Assembly: GCF_910592395.1 (NCBI RefSeq)
Contig: NC_088323.1
Span: 11,643,501-11,707,500, forward strand
DNA length: 64,000 nt
Direction of reading: 5' to 3'
From: Lineus longissimus
Lineage: Eukaryota; Nemertea; Pilidiophora; Heteronemertea; Lineidae
A model generated the notes under the pieces. That model searched no databases and was not told the DNA's origin. It saw nothing but the letters and a program-made list of their open reading frames with translations. Shown here in pieces: positions 1 to 9,480 of this stretch. Both the position numbers and the translations under genes were made by a program. Numbering within the stretch: position 1 is the first letter of the stretch; each line of letters begins with the position of its first letter.

Positions 1-524
1 ACCAAATCATAGTCGCTGTCAGATATTTTATTTTCCTTACCCAATAAATTGGGTCGAGACGGCACCTAAAAATCGGGTCGGTCGGGTTAATACGGGAATC
101 AAAGGCATATTTTTGTTTGGCCTCAGGTAGATTTAGAATAATGAAATGAATGTGCAAATATCTGGCTTCCTGAGGTCTTAAGGCTTCTGTAGGCTTCTGG
201 TAGTGCATGGCAATTTCATATTTCTGAATGTTCAAATTTTTAAAATGAATAGAACAATGAAATGGTCGAGGGACCATGCATTCACCTCGGGTAATAAAAT
301 GCATGTCATTTGCAGTGGATATGGGGAGAACAGTTTCTGGCTAGTTTCACCAGTTTTGATTCCATTGAATAATTCTATTCTTCTTGGCTCAATGGCACAA
401 AAGAAAATAACTGGTACCATCTAACTATAGCATTTTGGTTATTAATTTGACTAAATTTCAGGGTTATTGAAGAGCGACATGTCACATGGAAATTGGTTGA
501 CATCTGTTCAACAGTTTAGGAGTA
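1..524. other. Non-coding, repeat-derived sequence
   Basis: No convincing gene is visible. A stretch of about 110 bp at 140-250, containing AGGCTTCTGTAGGCTTCTGG and a CAATTTCATATTTCTGAA tail, recurs in diverged form at about 1350-1460. This suggests two copies of a dispersed repeat flank the R1-like block between them. The short open frames on both strands look like chance. Confidence 0.4.
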
Positions 525-1290
525 ATAGGACTTTGTTGGATTTTCAAGATGGCGGCCTGGCGGCCATATTTGTCATGGGATTTGACTGAAAATTAGGGAT
601 ATTGATAAGAGTCGATAGATACATAATAACATGAAGTTTGGTTGCAATGCAATCATTAGTTTCGGAGTAACAGGACTTTGTTTAATTTTCAAGATGGCCG
701 CCAGGCCTTTATTGGTCAATGAGTAGTCAGAGAGTACATAGATATACAATCACATGAAATTCGGTTTCAATCCGACTTTGTTTACTTTTCAAGATGGCCG
801 CCTGGTGGCCATATTTGATGTTTGAGCGGGCCAGATTTTTGGGGTAGAATAGAGGGTCTCTAGATATATGTCCTCACAAGTTTAGAACCTTCTAGCTTAA
901 ATAGAAACGAAAGTGCCACCAATCGGTGATTTAGTGAACTTTGACCTATGTGACCTTTAAAAGTAGGTCAAATCAAAAACCCGGGTGATATGTCATTTAA
1001 CCTTATTAGATACACACACCATAAAAATTTTGTCACTCTACGTACAACCATTAGCTTCAAAAAGGCAAAAAACAATTTCCAAGATGGCCACCTGGAGGCC
1101 AGAAAGTAGGTCATATCGCGAAAAAGAAAAATAAGCCTGGGCATATTGCCCAAAGCTACCATCACACAAAGTTTTAGCCATCTAGCCCTAGCGATTAAGA
1201 AACCTGCCACAGGATATGACGACGGACGACGGACACAGCGGTATTGTATAGACTCCCCGAACGGTGAGCCAAAAAGGAACTGCAATGCTG
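525..1290 (+). repeat. R1-like dispersed repeat, divergent copy
   Basis: The block has degenerate units built around TTCAAGATGGCCGCCTGG (about 548, 690, 788 and 1078). It also holds the R1 core 'TTTGACCTATGTGACCT...AGGTCAAATC' at 937-975. It ends at 1205-1275 with the typical R1 3' end: a GACGACGGACGAC run, then 'TATAGACTCCCCGAACGGTGAGCCAAAAA' spread over 1245-1275. It encodes nothing recognisable and is less like the consensus than the copies at 22.7-23.9 and 38.3-39.1 kb. Confidence 0.6.
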
Positions 1291-2180
1291 GATTGTGGCA
1301 CACATCATTACACTTTGATATTCTGTCAGTTTTTTTTTAATTTGCTGATTCTAGAGATACGAAATTTTGTATGTGCTCATCTGGTCAGCTTCGTGAGGTG
1401 TTATGGCTTCTGTAGGCTTCTGGAAGAGCATTGCAATTTCATATTTCTGAACCTTTGCTTTTTAATGGAACCAAATTTTCAGGATTTGTTGAAATTTTGT
1501 TCAGTGATCAAGACCCTCAGTAAGGAGTTTTTGTCTATAAATTAGCATGCTATCAATGTGGTACCATTTACGGATATGCGGCGCCGAAGGCAGCGCAAGG
1601 GGGTATCTCCATCACCGTTTTTTTATTATATGAAAACCAAATCGTGCACTTTTAGTCTCTATTCAATACTGAAATTGCAACTGAAGAATCCAAGGTAATT
1701 AAATTGATGGGAGTGACCCATTCTCATTTGAGAGGATAGAAGTAACTTATTACAACAGTGCCCTGTGTACAAAGTTAATGGTCAGTGAGCAGGGTGGTGT
1801 ACAGTGTTCGGTGGTCGGTTCGATCAAGATCCTTGAAGAGAAATTCATAGTAATTACAAAGCTGTATGAGCGCCACCCAACGTATTTATTGCGGAAATAA
1901 CCTGGCCGCCCGTAGCTGTCTTTCGATGGGGCCTGTGTATTGCAAATGCTTGAAAAACAGGTTGCCAATTCGAATGCGGTAACCGATGTATATAGAGGAT
2001 GATGCACCAAATCGGGAATGTCTATCATCTGGAGTTAGCAATAAAATGCGGGATACACGGCGGGATATAGCTGCAAAATGGTCAATCGCCATCACCATTC
2101 CAGTAGCAAGCTCAGAAAACCTTGGATACATTTCACGGTGAAATATTTTGCAACCCTTTGGAATGCTTTTGCAGACAAAC
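1291..2180. other. Unassigned sequence with two overlapping minus-strand open frames
   Basis: The second copy of the 110-bp repeat lies at about 1350-1460. Between 1750 and 2185 two minus-strand frames stay open for 92 and 99 codons (2028-1750 and 2185-1886). Each looks protein-like in composition, but I recognise neither. They overlap in different frames, so they could be one frameshifted, decayed coding segment, perhaps from a mobile element. No splice sites or motifs support a gene call. Confidence 0.3.
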
Positions 2181-3582
2181 GGCACAAAAACAAAATGGTG
2201 TCCTAAACGTTCTTCAAACGAATCTAAAACGGAGTTGGTTGAGAGTCAAACGAAACTGCAATTGTTTTCAAACGCTGTATAAAACGGGGAATAAACAGTT
2301 GGGGAGCTTTTGACAATTGTTTAACAAACGGATCAAGATCGTTTTGTGTGCACTTTATTGTTCCCATTTCAAACGATTTGCAAACGATCTTAGTTCAGGC
2401 CTTGTCTTTTAAGGCGCGCATTTGCACGCCCGCGCCATAACGCGCCTAAAATCGGAATGAGGCGCGCTAAAAAATGCGCGCCTACCAACAAAATTGTTCA
2501 ATTTTCACGCACCTCGTAGTAACGATGTATTGTACGCAGAGATATCTGTTAGCCATTGTATACACTCATTTCCAAACCCCCCCATTACGAGCTTCCTCAT
2601 TGGTCCATTTCAATCATCCCGTGATCTTTTAGCCAATGAGATCGTAGCTTTCATTGTACAGCCTATTCGCATGCAAACAATAACATGGCGGAGCCGGCTG
2701 GGAAAATTGCGACGCTCTCCACTTTCCAGAAATGGGAAGTGGAGGACAAGGGCAGATAAGGACAGAAAGTGGCAACGAGATCGTTTTTGAGGCGAGTGCG
2801 TTGTGTTTATTGTGATTGATCGCTGTTTCAGTGTGAGAAAGACAAAGGTTGTTTACATCCCAATCGCGAAGTGCCATTCATGATTCGGGTTGTCGTCTGC
2901 ATGATATCAGAGGGCGAATATTTCCTTTTAATCTTCCAAGAAACTACAAACGCAAAGCTCTTGCATAAAATATACGTCATCTACGTGATATCTAATCCCC
3001 AATCACAATGTTTGAGGACCTTTTAACCTACGGATTAACTGGATGAAAAAACTTAAACCCATTCACAAAATGACAAGCTGTCATCGCAATGCTAATGTAT
3101 ACAATGTAGGTCACGTGACCATTAGCGGCATTGCTGATTGGCGAAGGACACCAATGCGTCACTCGTGCTCCATGTGCTTTTGTTGACATTCTGAACGCAC
3201 ATGTTTTTGATGCGTTGGTTTGGAGCAATGGAGGGCGGGAAATTCAAAACGCTTTATTAACCATCGCATAACTATCTATTTAATTTCACCCTTCCTCGTA
3301 CAGATTTCATACTTCCTTGCCATATAGATGCAATGATGTTTGATGATACAGGACCGTCAGTTCCAAATGGCATCTTAATCTACTCTGCATGAATCAGCCT
3401 CACCCACTAACCCTATAATATACCCTCGCAGGGTATGAATAATACCTAGGAGCAGACTCTTCCAAGTAACCTCAGCAATACTCTCCATCTTGGACAATGA
3501 TCCATTTAAGCATGTTGTAGTTTGTGTGTATTGAACAAAATACCAATGTATGCCTTCAGTCATTCAGGTGTTTTTACAATAT
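2181..3582. other. Unassigned intergenic sequence
   Basis: No gene is recognised. A GC-rich patch at about 2410-2486 is bounded by GGCGCGCATTT and its inverse AAATGCGCGCC, giving a short inverted repeat with a loop of about 55 bp. Sequence from 2180 to 2400 contains several AAACG/CGTTT words in both orientations. The rest looks like ordinary AT-rich non-coding DNA. Confidence 0.35.
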
Positions 3583-3900
3583 ACTGTAAAACCTCCCCTT
3601 GCAGACACCTCTGCCAAGCGGACATGTTAGTTCAGTCCTGATTTTTCTAAGTCATTGTCCGAGGGTTGTGTCGTTCAGTACGCGTCCCCCTGCCGCGTAA
3701 CCAAATAGCAATTGTGCGGAGCAAGCTGTAACAAACAGAGGTTGTTTGTATTTGGGGCCTTTTGAGTGCTCTTTCGTTTTAGTGGTATTATTTGATGACG
3801 CCACTGGTGTCTGTGGTCACCAGCTATAAGCAAACAAGAGAAGTTGATGTCATTGTTTTGCTTTGACATTTGTTAATCATAATCCGGACAGTTAACTGCT
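3583..3900 (+). repeat. Pogo-like MITE remnant (5' end)
   Basis: The segment starts 'TACTGTAAAACCTCCCC' and continues with GCAGACACCTCTGCCAAGCGGACA. It closely follows the start of the element at 23961 (CAGTAGAACCTCCCTTAGCGGACACC, read across two segments), including the later 'TTTTTCTAAGTCATT'. No matching right terminus was found, so it is probably truncated. It has no coding capacity. Confidence 0.45.
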
Positions 3901-4100
3901 TTTGGGTCCATCTATACATGCTTCCCGAAATTGGTGGCTTGCATTGAAACTAACTTTTTCCCCCTTGTCCGTCATTAAAGGCATTCAAGTGTGTTGATCA
4001 ACCATGACTATCTCCTTTGTCCCTCCACCATAAGGCCAAGTTTCCCCTTATGACATCACTATTTCGGACACTCAGCACCCCATTTCTGGAAAGGTGTATA

Positions 4101-4375
4101 GGAGGTAAAAGTTAAAGGGAAATATTCCAGATGGTGCAAAAAGAACCAATTGATGATGTACATTGTGCTGTACTGAAATAAAGTTTTGATAGTTTCATCT
4201 CATGCTAATATTTTAATTACCTTGTTACGTTGTAGTTAACATGTTAATGTCTTAACATGTTAAAGTCCAATTTCAAAATACTGGCATGAAACTATAAAAA
4301 ATTTCAGTACAGCACAATGTAAATCATCAGTTTGTTCTTCCAGCACCAACTGGAATGTTTGAATTTTCTACCTGC
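4101..4375. repeat. Hairpin-forming inverted repeat (MITE-like)
   Basis: The left arm (about 4101-4210, including ATTGTGCTGTACTGAAAT and GTTTCATCTCATGC) and the right arm (about 4283-4375, including GCATGAAACTATAAA and TTTCAGTACAGCACAATGTA) are inverse copies with scattered differences. The spacer of roughly 70 bp itself holds AACATGTTAA twice. There is no ORF and no clear target duplication, so the identity of the parent transposon is unknown. Confidence 0.6.
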
Positions 4376-5499
4376 CATAACTTGAAGGTGGTATTTCAAT
4401 ATTTATGTGGTTTACACCACTGTGTTTGTTATCTTATGCCCTATTATTTTTTCCTAAGTTAAAAACCGTTTCAGGTGACCTTTAACCTCTTGCAGCATAG
4501 ATAAGTGTAGTTAAGGAAACCTGTAAACTTTCTTATTGTGATAAATTCTCACTTTGAAAGTAAGGCGTGGTCCGCGATTCAGTTTGGCGGTAGATGTGGT
4601 CACGGGATGGACAATATTGATGTCTTGGGCGTTTTTATCCCCTATTAGTACTTAAACCTTGTAGTGACAGGCCTATTCTGCACATTTATACCATTTTCTT
4701 AATACTGAAGGTGTAGGTTTACTTGTAGTTGTAAGGCTGTTGGAGGCCTATAATTTGCAGAACTGTAATCCTGTAGTTTGTCCAGCTTAGTGTAGATGGC
4801 AGCACCATCTGATCTCAAAACAAAAACGTCTGAAGACAGTGGATGTGACTTGGATGTGACAATTTACTTTACACCTATACCCTATTGCACTATTGCAGTT
4901 CACGCTTTTTACAACCTTGTGTTATTTCACTTTACATGACATAAGAGACAGTGAATCAATGATGGGCCAGCTGTCGTTGATCTGTCGTTATACAAGCGCA
5001 GGGTTTATACCCTTCTTTGGGCTGAGGATATAGGTCACTTCTTACTGTAATTATTACATAACCAGAGGTGTACAATCAAGACTTACTTTGAACAATACAT
5101 TCTCTGTCACCCTAGGTAGAGATTAATTATACTATGCATAATATACATATACCATTGTTTAGGTGAGCTAGGTGTACTTTGACTAAAACTGAAAACATGG
5201 TTGATTTTAGAAAATGGAGACTTTGATGGACAGTAATTCTACAAAAAATATCGCATTGCTCGCCTGAGTCACCAGTAAATACAATGAACATGAACACCCC
5301 AAAAACTAAAATGAAGAAGATATCAGCTTAGAAGTTTCCACACTGGGTCCCAAAAGGACTTGAACATTTAGTTCTGAAAAAACCGATAGCTCTGTCATCT
5401 CCGTGAAAGTTACAACAATATTTTCTCATTCTTTTGATCATGATGTAAGTTATTTTTGAAAATATTGAAAAAGAAATGAAATGAAAAATATTATCTTAC
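4376..5499. other. Non-coding sequence left of calpain exon 4; holds a repeat C copy
   Basis: On the minus strand this is the intron after the last calpain exon seen here; no further calpain exon was found down to position 1. About 4940-5260 is a copy of a dispersed repeat (repeat C) shared with 14231-16292 and 21975-22165. It preserves the sequence CCCTAGGTAGAGATTAATTA at about 5111, which is an empty-site paralogue of the Tc1 insertion at 16293. A 45-codon plus-strand ORF starting ATGGCAGCACC at 4796 is too weak to call. Confidence 0.45.
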
Positions 5500-5671
5500 A
5501 GGTACTGCAGATGCAACAACGGATCCTGATTTCAGGGCATTATGGACTCGCTGGAAGAAAGTCTTGGGTTTCGTCTCATTCAGTTGTATGTGTTCCGATA
5601 CCCCTGCTGTCAATGAAGTGAAGGCAAACCCTGGGTTTCCACCAAAAACCTTCTGGTAGGAGCCGACATAT
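5500..5671 (-). CDS. Calpain exon 4
   Basis: The exon is flanked by a good acceptor (CTTTTCCAG, AG at 5673-5672) and a donor (GTAAGATAA from 5499). It carries one base completing a Lys codon, then 57 codons. The peptide begins YVGSYQKVFGGNPGFAF and continues with LTAGVSEHI, then ALKSGSVVASAVP. This is the calpain region just after the 'KAYAK-like' segment: GSY, GG, LTGGVSE-like and the 'L..GS(L/V)(I/V)..' strand leading toward the catalytic His. The frame joins exon 3 exactly (GCA AA / A TAT). Calpains are Ca2+-regulated cytosolic cysteine proteases (family C2). The exon lies between repeats and has no in-frame stop, so it looks functional. The alternative that it is a lone retained fragment is unlikely given the matching phases. 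Confidence 0.85.
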
Positions 5672-6340
5672 CTGGAAAAGACATTATTACCTCATTGTCA
5701 AACTCAAAGATTTGGGCCTTTCTAAACTTACCAACCTGGGATTCTACTGCCCTGAGTTTATTCCCATTGCCTACTGCTATACAAAACATGGGATTCTCGA
5801 CAAAAAATTCAAATTACTGCAATTCAAATGTTAACACAGCACTGACAAATTTTCTGAGTTTAATCATGGATGCGATAAAATTATCACTGACCACACCTAT
5901 TAAGTTGACAGTTATTACTGGGACAAGATTGCTCAAGTGTTCGTTCATTCTGAGTTCAATAGATGTCATTACATGACTGACTCAGTGGAAGAGTCTTAAC
6001 ACTTTCAGCGCCAAAGTTATGTCCCGAGACAACTCTTTTCTGACCCCTAGGAAAAAAATCTATCAACAGAGAGCCAATAAGTATTTTGCAATAGTTTCCC
6101 CAAGACTAGAGCTTACTGAGTCAAGAGAGAAAAGATTACAGTGCCCCATCGCTGCATTTTATTTTTCTGGTTGAAAAGTGACAAAAATGACCACTTTTCA
6201 GCCCTACCTCATTGCAATCATGAGGACAGAATTGCTTTACAACTGATATCAAATTGTTGAATAAGACAGATCCATAATCACACAGTACCGACCATGAAAA
6301 TATTATCGAAAATAAGACATTGATAAGCAAAGATATTGCC
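5672..6340. other. Calpain intron 3, left end; nothing else recognised
   Basis: Open frames at 5695-5976 (plus) and 6342-6136 (minus) show no recognisable motif. TTAACACTTTCAGCGCC at 5997-6013 resembles the start of the piggyBac-like MITEs seen elsewhere in the window, but no opposite end was found. Confidence 0.35.
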
Positions 6341-8126
6341 ATTTTTACCGTTTCAGTTTTGGCCCCCTCGTGGCCAAGTTGAGAATCAAATCAAACCAAA
6401 ATTCGGTGTCAGAGGTTATCCGAAGTAGGGGTTCATATGTACCAAGGTTCAAGTTCATAGATTGAGTGGTTACGAAACGCGCCATAGTTACACTCCAACA
6501 GCCAATGGGTCAGGTCAAGTCTTGGGGTTGAGAAAGTGTAAAGTGTTGGTGTAACACCGTCACCAAGGTAACACCATCACTACACCAACACTTGACCACC
6601 CTGCTCGGTGTTGGGTTACACCGGTGTAACACCGGTGTTTGAGGAGGGAATCCCCAAGATTTCAACAGTAGTGTTAGGGAAGTGTTACACTTTTCTGACA
6701 CTAGTGTTACACCTACCCTGGCCCACCTGAAGAAACAAGGCAAATGTATTGGAGAAATGTACAGGTATAACACCTACCCCTAGAGGTAGGTGTTTGGGAG
6801 TGGTCAAGTTTTTAGGTTGTCAAGGTATTCAGTCAGCCAAATAAATTTAGTCTTATTTCTAATTATTTCATTAAAAAATCCAACATTTTGACAAGAAAAT
6901 TTTACATTTCATCCGAAACTTCAAAGTCAAAACTATCTAAAAATATTTACTAAGCCAGAATCGGACGAAGTATGACCAAGAACGAGCGATGTGAAGTGAA
7001 ATATTAATCGCTTATGAAAATTTTTCGAACCAACACATTTTATACTTTTTTTAGTGCAGAGTCGAGAGTGACATTTTTTTGTGAAATAACGAGTCCAGTT
7101 CAACTATCTTATCATCATCACGACAGAGGCATACATACGCCAAACAAAGCCACACAAATTATTGTTTTTTTAAATATTATTCTAGATACTTCACTAATTT
7201 GTAAGTACAACAGAAACAACAAAATTCGAAAATATCGAAGTGACAGATCGTGTTGACGTTTCCGGCCGCCATTGCTTGGAAAATTTGTGAAATTTTGAGT
7301 TCATCAAAAAAAGACTCAAATGTCCGACAAAGGCGATGACATTCCAAACAATCACACTCATTACAATCATTGAGTAATGTTTTATACAAATAAATTTATG
7401 AGAAACAAGGAATTTTGGTATAAATAGTACTTTTGACACAGTTTTTCCGCCACACACATACGGCTTCACATATCGATTTTTTCTTGCCGTTCCGCAGTCA
7501 ACTCCGCTGATGTGATAATCACCGATTCCGCTTCGGCTGCGCCGAGACGAAATCGGCAGTCTTCACAAAAATCCTGGTCTCACATCTCACTAAGGGCTCG
7601 AAAATAATCGCCAATAAGGGTAAAATTGTCTTTTTTTGGTTGAAGCGAGAAAACAAGATGGCGTGAACTCAAACACCTAGTCAACTCACCGGTGTTACAG
7701 CTACCGGGACCTTACACCTGGTATCACCCTGGTGTTGCTAAAAGTGTTACACCGATGTCCAACCCAAGCTCGGTGTTGGGGTTTGGGGTAGGCCTCCTAC
7801 ACGAACACTACACCAACACCAACACCTAACCCTTTCTCAACCCCAAGACTTGACCTGACCCAATGTATGCCAATGGACCTCTGTGACCTTGAAAAATTGC
7901 TCAGAGTACCTACCATAAAAATATCATCGAAAACAAGTCATTAATAAACGAAACATTGCGTTTTTTACTTTTTAAAGGTTTGGCCCCCTAGTGGCCAATT
8001 CTAGAATCAGTCGGACCGAAATTTGGGGTCAGAGGTTAAATGACATAGGGAGTCATGTGTACCAAATTTCAAGTTCATAGCACTAGTGGTTAAGAAATGT
8101 ACCCAAGTTACACTCAAAGGCCCAAT
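6341..8126 (+). repeat. R1 dispersed repeat, interrupted by a TIR element
   Basis: Positions 6341-6506 and 7862-8126 are two halves of one R1 copy. The left half ends '...AGTTACACTCCAACAGCCAAT' and the right half resumes 'GTATGCCAATGGACCTCTGTGACCTTG'. In uninterrupted copies the same text runs straight through (for example about 38700-38745). The 3' part breaks again at about 8126, where the LINE 5' region begins. Confidence 0.65.
6507..7861. mobile_element. Non-autonomous TIR element with GGGTCAGG ends
   Basis: The inverted termini read GGGTCAGGTCAAGTC on the left (6507) and GACTTGACCTGACCC on the right (ending 7861), and the similarity runs about 30 bp. The direct repeat AAT (6504-6506 and 7862-7864) is a likely 3-bp target duplication; 4 bp (CAAT) is possible if the last base is shared. 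Both subterminal regions (6535-6790 and 7680-7830) are full of GTGTTACAC/GGTGTAACACC words in both orientations. The interior (6800-7650) has no transposase. The superfamily is undetermined. The insertion site inside R1 confirms the boundaries. Confidence 0.7.
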
Positions 8127-8419
8127 TCAGATTACAACAAGATGTCAGCCAGGTTGGTTGGGCTGTCCAAACTCTGGTAGTTTTTACTACATTTACCCAT
8201 GACTGAGTGCAGTAACGGACATTTGAACTGTTGGAATGGATAGATGACTATATATTGTTCATACTGCAAGGAGTGATAGAAGGTTTTACGAATGATGAGT
8301 GAAGGTATGGACTTATGAACTATTTGTATGTAGGCCCCATGTATACATGTACATGAACAGCAGCTGTAGTGACTTGCAAATTTGATAGGGGCCATCTCAC
8401 AGGTGATCGTCGTGTAGTA

Positions 8420-9229
8420 ATGGCTGAGGAAAGTGGGGAAGTACCACCTAGTACGCCTCAACAACGTGGAAAAATTCGAAAGCAAGGGGACTTGACTCCT
8501 GCGTCCGAAAGTGATTCTCCGGAAGTAAATAAAAGATTAAATACGATGGAAAGTTCGGTTATGGAGGATTTGAAGTCATGGTTTAAGGATCAATTTGAAT
8601 CTCTCCGCTCAGAGATTCGAAGTGAAAACGGAGAACTAAAGCAGGAGATCAAGGAGTTACGGAGGCAACTTGAAACCAAGGACAAAGTTATGTCCGACTT
8701 GGAAAGCAATGTCGCTGTTCTTCAGAATCAACTTGACAATGCTCTAGCAACGATGGATACTATGAAGATGAATATCGAATGTCAGGAGGATCGAGCTGAG
8801 GAGGCTGAGCAATATTCGAAACGGCCATCCCTACGTATTTCAGGTCTAGTTTTTGGTCCAGCTGACGATTTCATTCAACTGGTGATAAAACTTGCTTTAG
8901 ACATGGGTGTGACCTTAACCCGTTGTGATATTGATCGAGCCCATCCAGTTGGCCCGGGCGGAAAAGGTTTTATTGTGAAATTCACCAATTATACGGCGAG
9001 GTACTCTATGTACTCCAACAGACGAAAGTTACGTACTGTGAAACCACAAGTCTATATCAAAGAGGACTTGACTAGAAAGAGGTTTGATATGTTGAAAAGA
9101 CTACTGGAACTAAAGAAAGCGAAAGTGATTTCTAATGCGTGGTCAAATGATGGACGGTTATTTGCATGGAAAAATAACAAAAAGATCCTTATCAAGAGTT
9201 CCATGGATATTGACAAACTGAAGAACTAG
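8420..9229 (+). CDS. LINE ORF1 (coiled-coil RNA-binding protein)
   Basis: The 269-codon frame starts at the first ATG (MAEESGEV, 8420); the upstream in-frame GTG at 8369 is not a credible start. Residues about 35-125 are charged and heptad-like (coiled coil, expected to trimerise). After that comes an RRM-like segment: 'RPSLRISGL' near residue 135 and 'DIDRAHPVG' near 170, followed by a 'FIVKFTNYTAR' strand. The C-terminal 'VYIKEDLTRKRF...LLELKKAKVIS..WSNDGRLF' part fits the L1-ORF1 C-terminal domain. Such proteins bind LINE RNA and act as nucleic-acid chaperones in the ribonucleoprotein. The frame is intact, so this copy may be young. No zinc knuckle is present. Confidence 0.8.
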   Translation: MAEESGEVPPSTPQQRGKIRKQGDLTPASESDSPEVNKRLNTMESSVMEDLKSWFKDQFESLRSEIRSENGELKQEIKELRRQLETKDKVMSDLESNVAVLQNQLDNALATMDTMKMNIECQEDRAEEAEQYSKRPSLRISGLVFGPADDFIQLVIKLALDMGVTLTRCDIDRAHPVGPGGKGFIVKFTNYTARYSMYSNRRKLRTVKPQVYIKEDLTRKRFDMLKRLLELKKAKVISNAWSNDGRLFAWKNNKKILIKSSMDIDKLKN

Positions 9230-9480
9230 TTATATGGTCCCCAAGGAAAAAGGGCCCTCTTACATGAAGTGAATGTGCATGGACTGGTACTGGTAGACGT
9301 GTGTACTATGTAATTGTGCTTTGTGACCTCACTGAGAGAATACTAGTAATGGTTAGCAATTCACCAGACACTTCACTTGAACAATAACTTTTCATGTCCT
9401 GCATTTGTCCAGGTATTTTGTCAACATGACTTGTCCATGACAAGGTCAGGGTCAATGTTTTGTTTCCTTTTTTATCTTTA

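Noticed and set aside
4796-4930. ATG ORF starting GTGTAGATGGCAGCACC as a first exon
   Set aside because: Only about 45 codons, no donor and no recognisable protein; kept as non-coding.
5997-6013. Start of another TTAA/CCCTTT-type MITE
   Set aside because: Only one terminus-like word was found and it reads TTAACACTTTC; no opposite end or second TTAA was located at a sensible distance.
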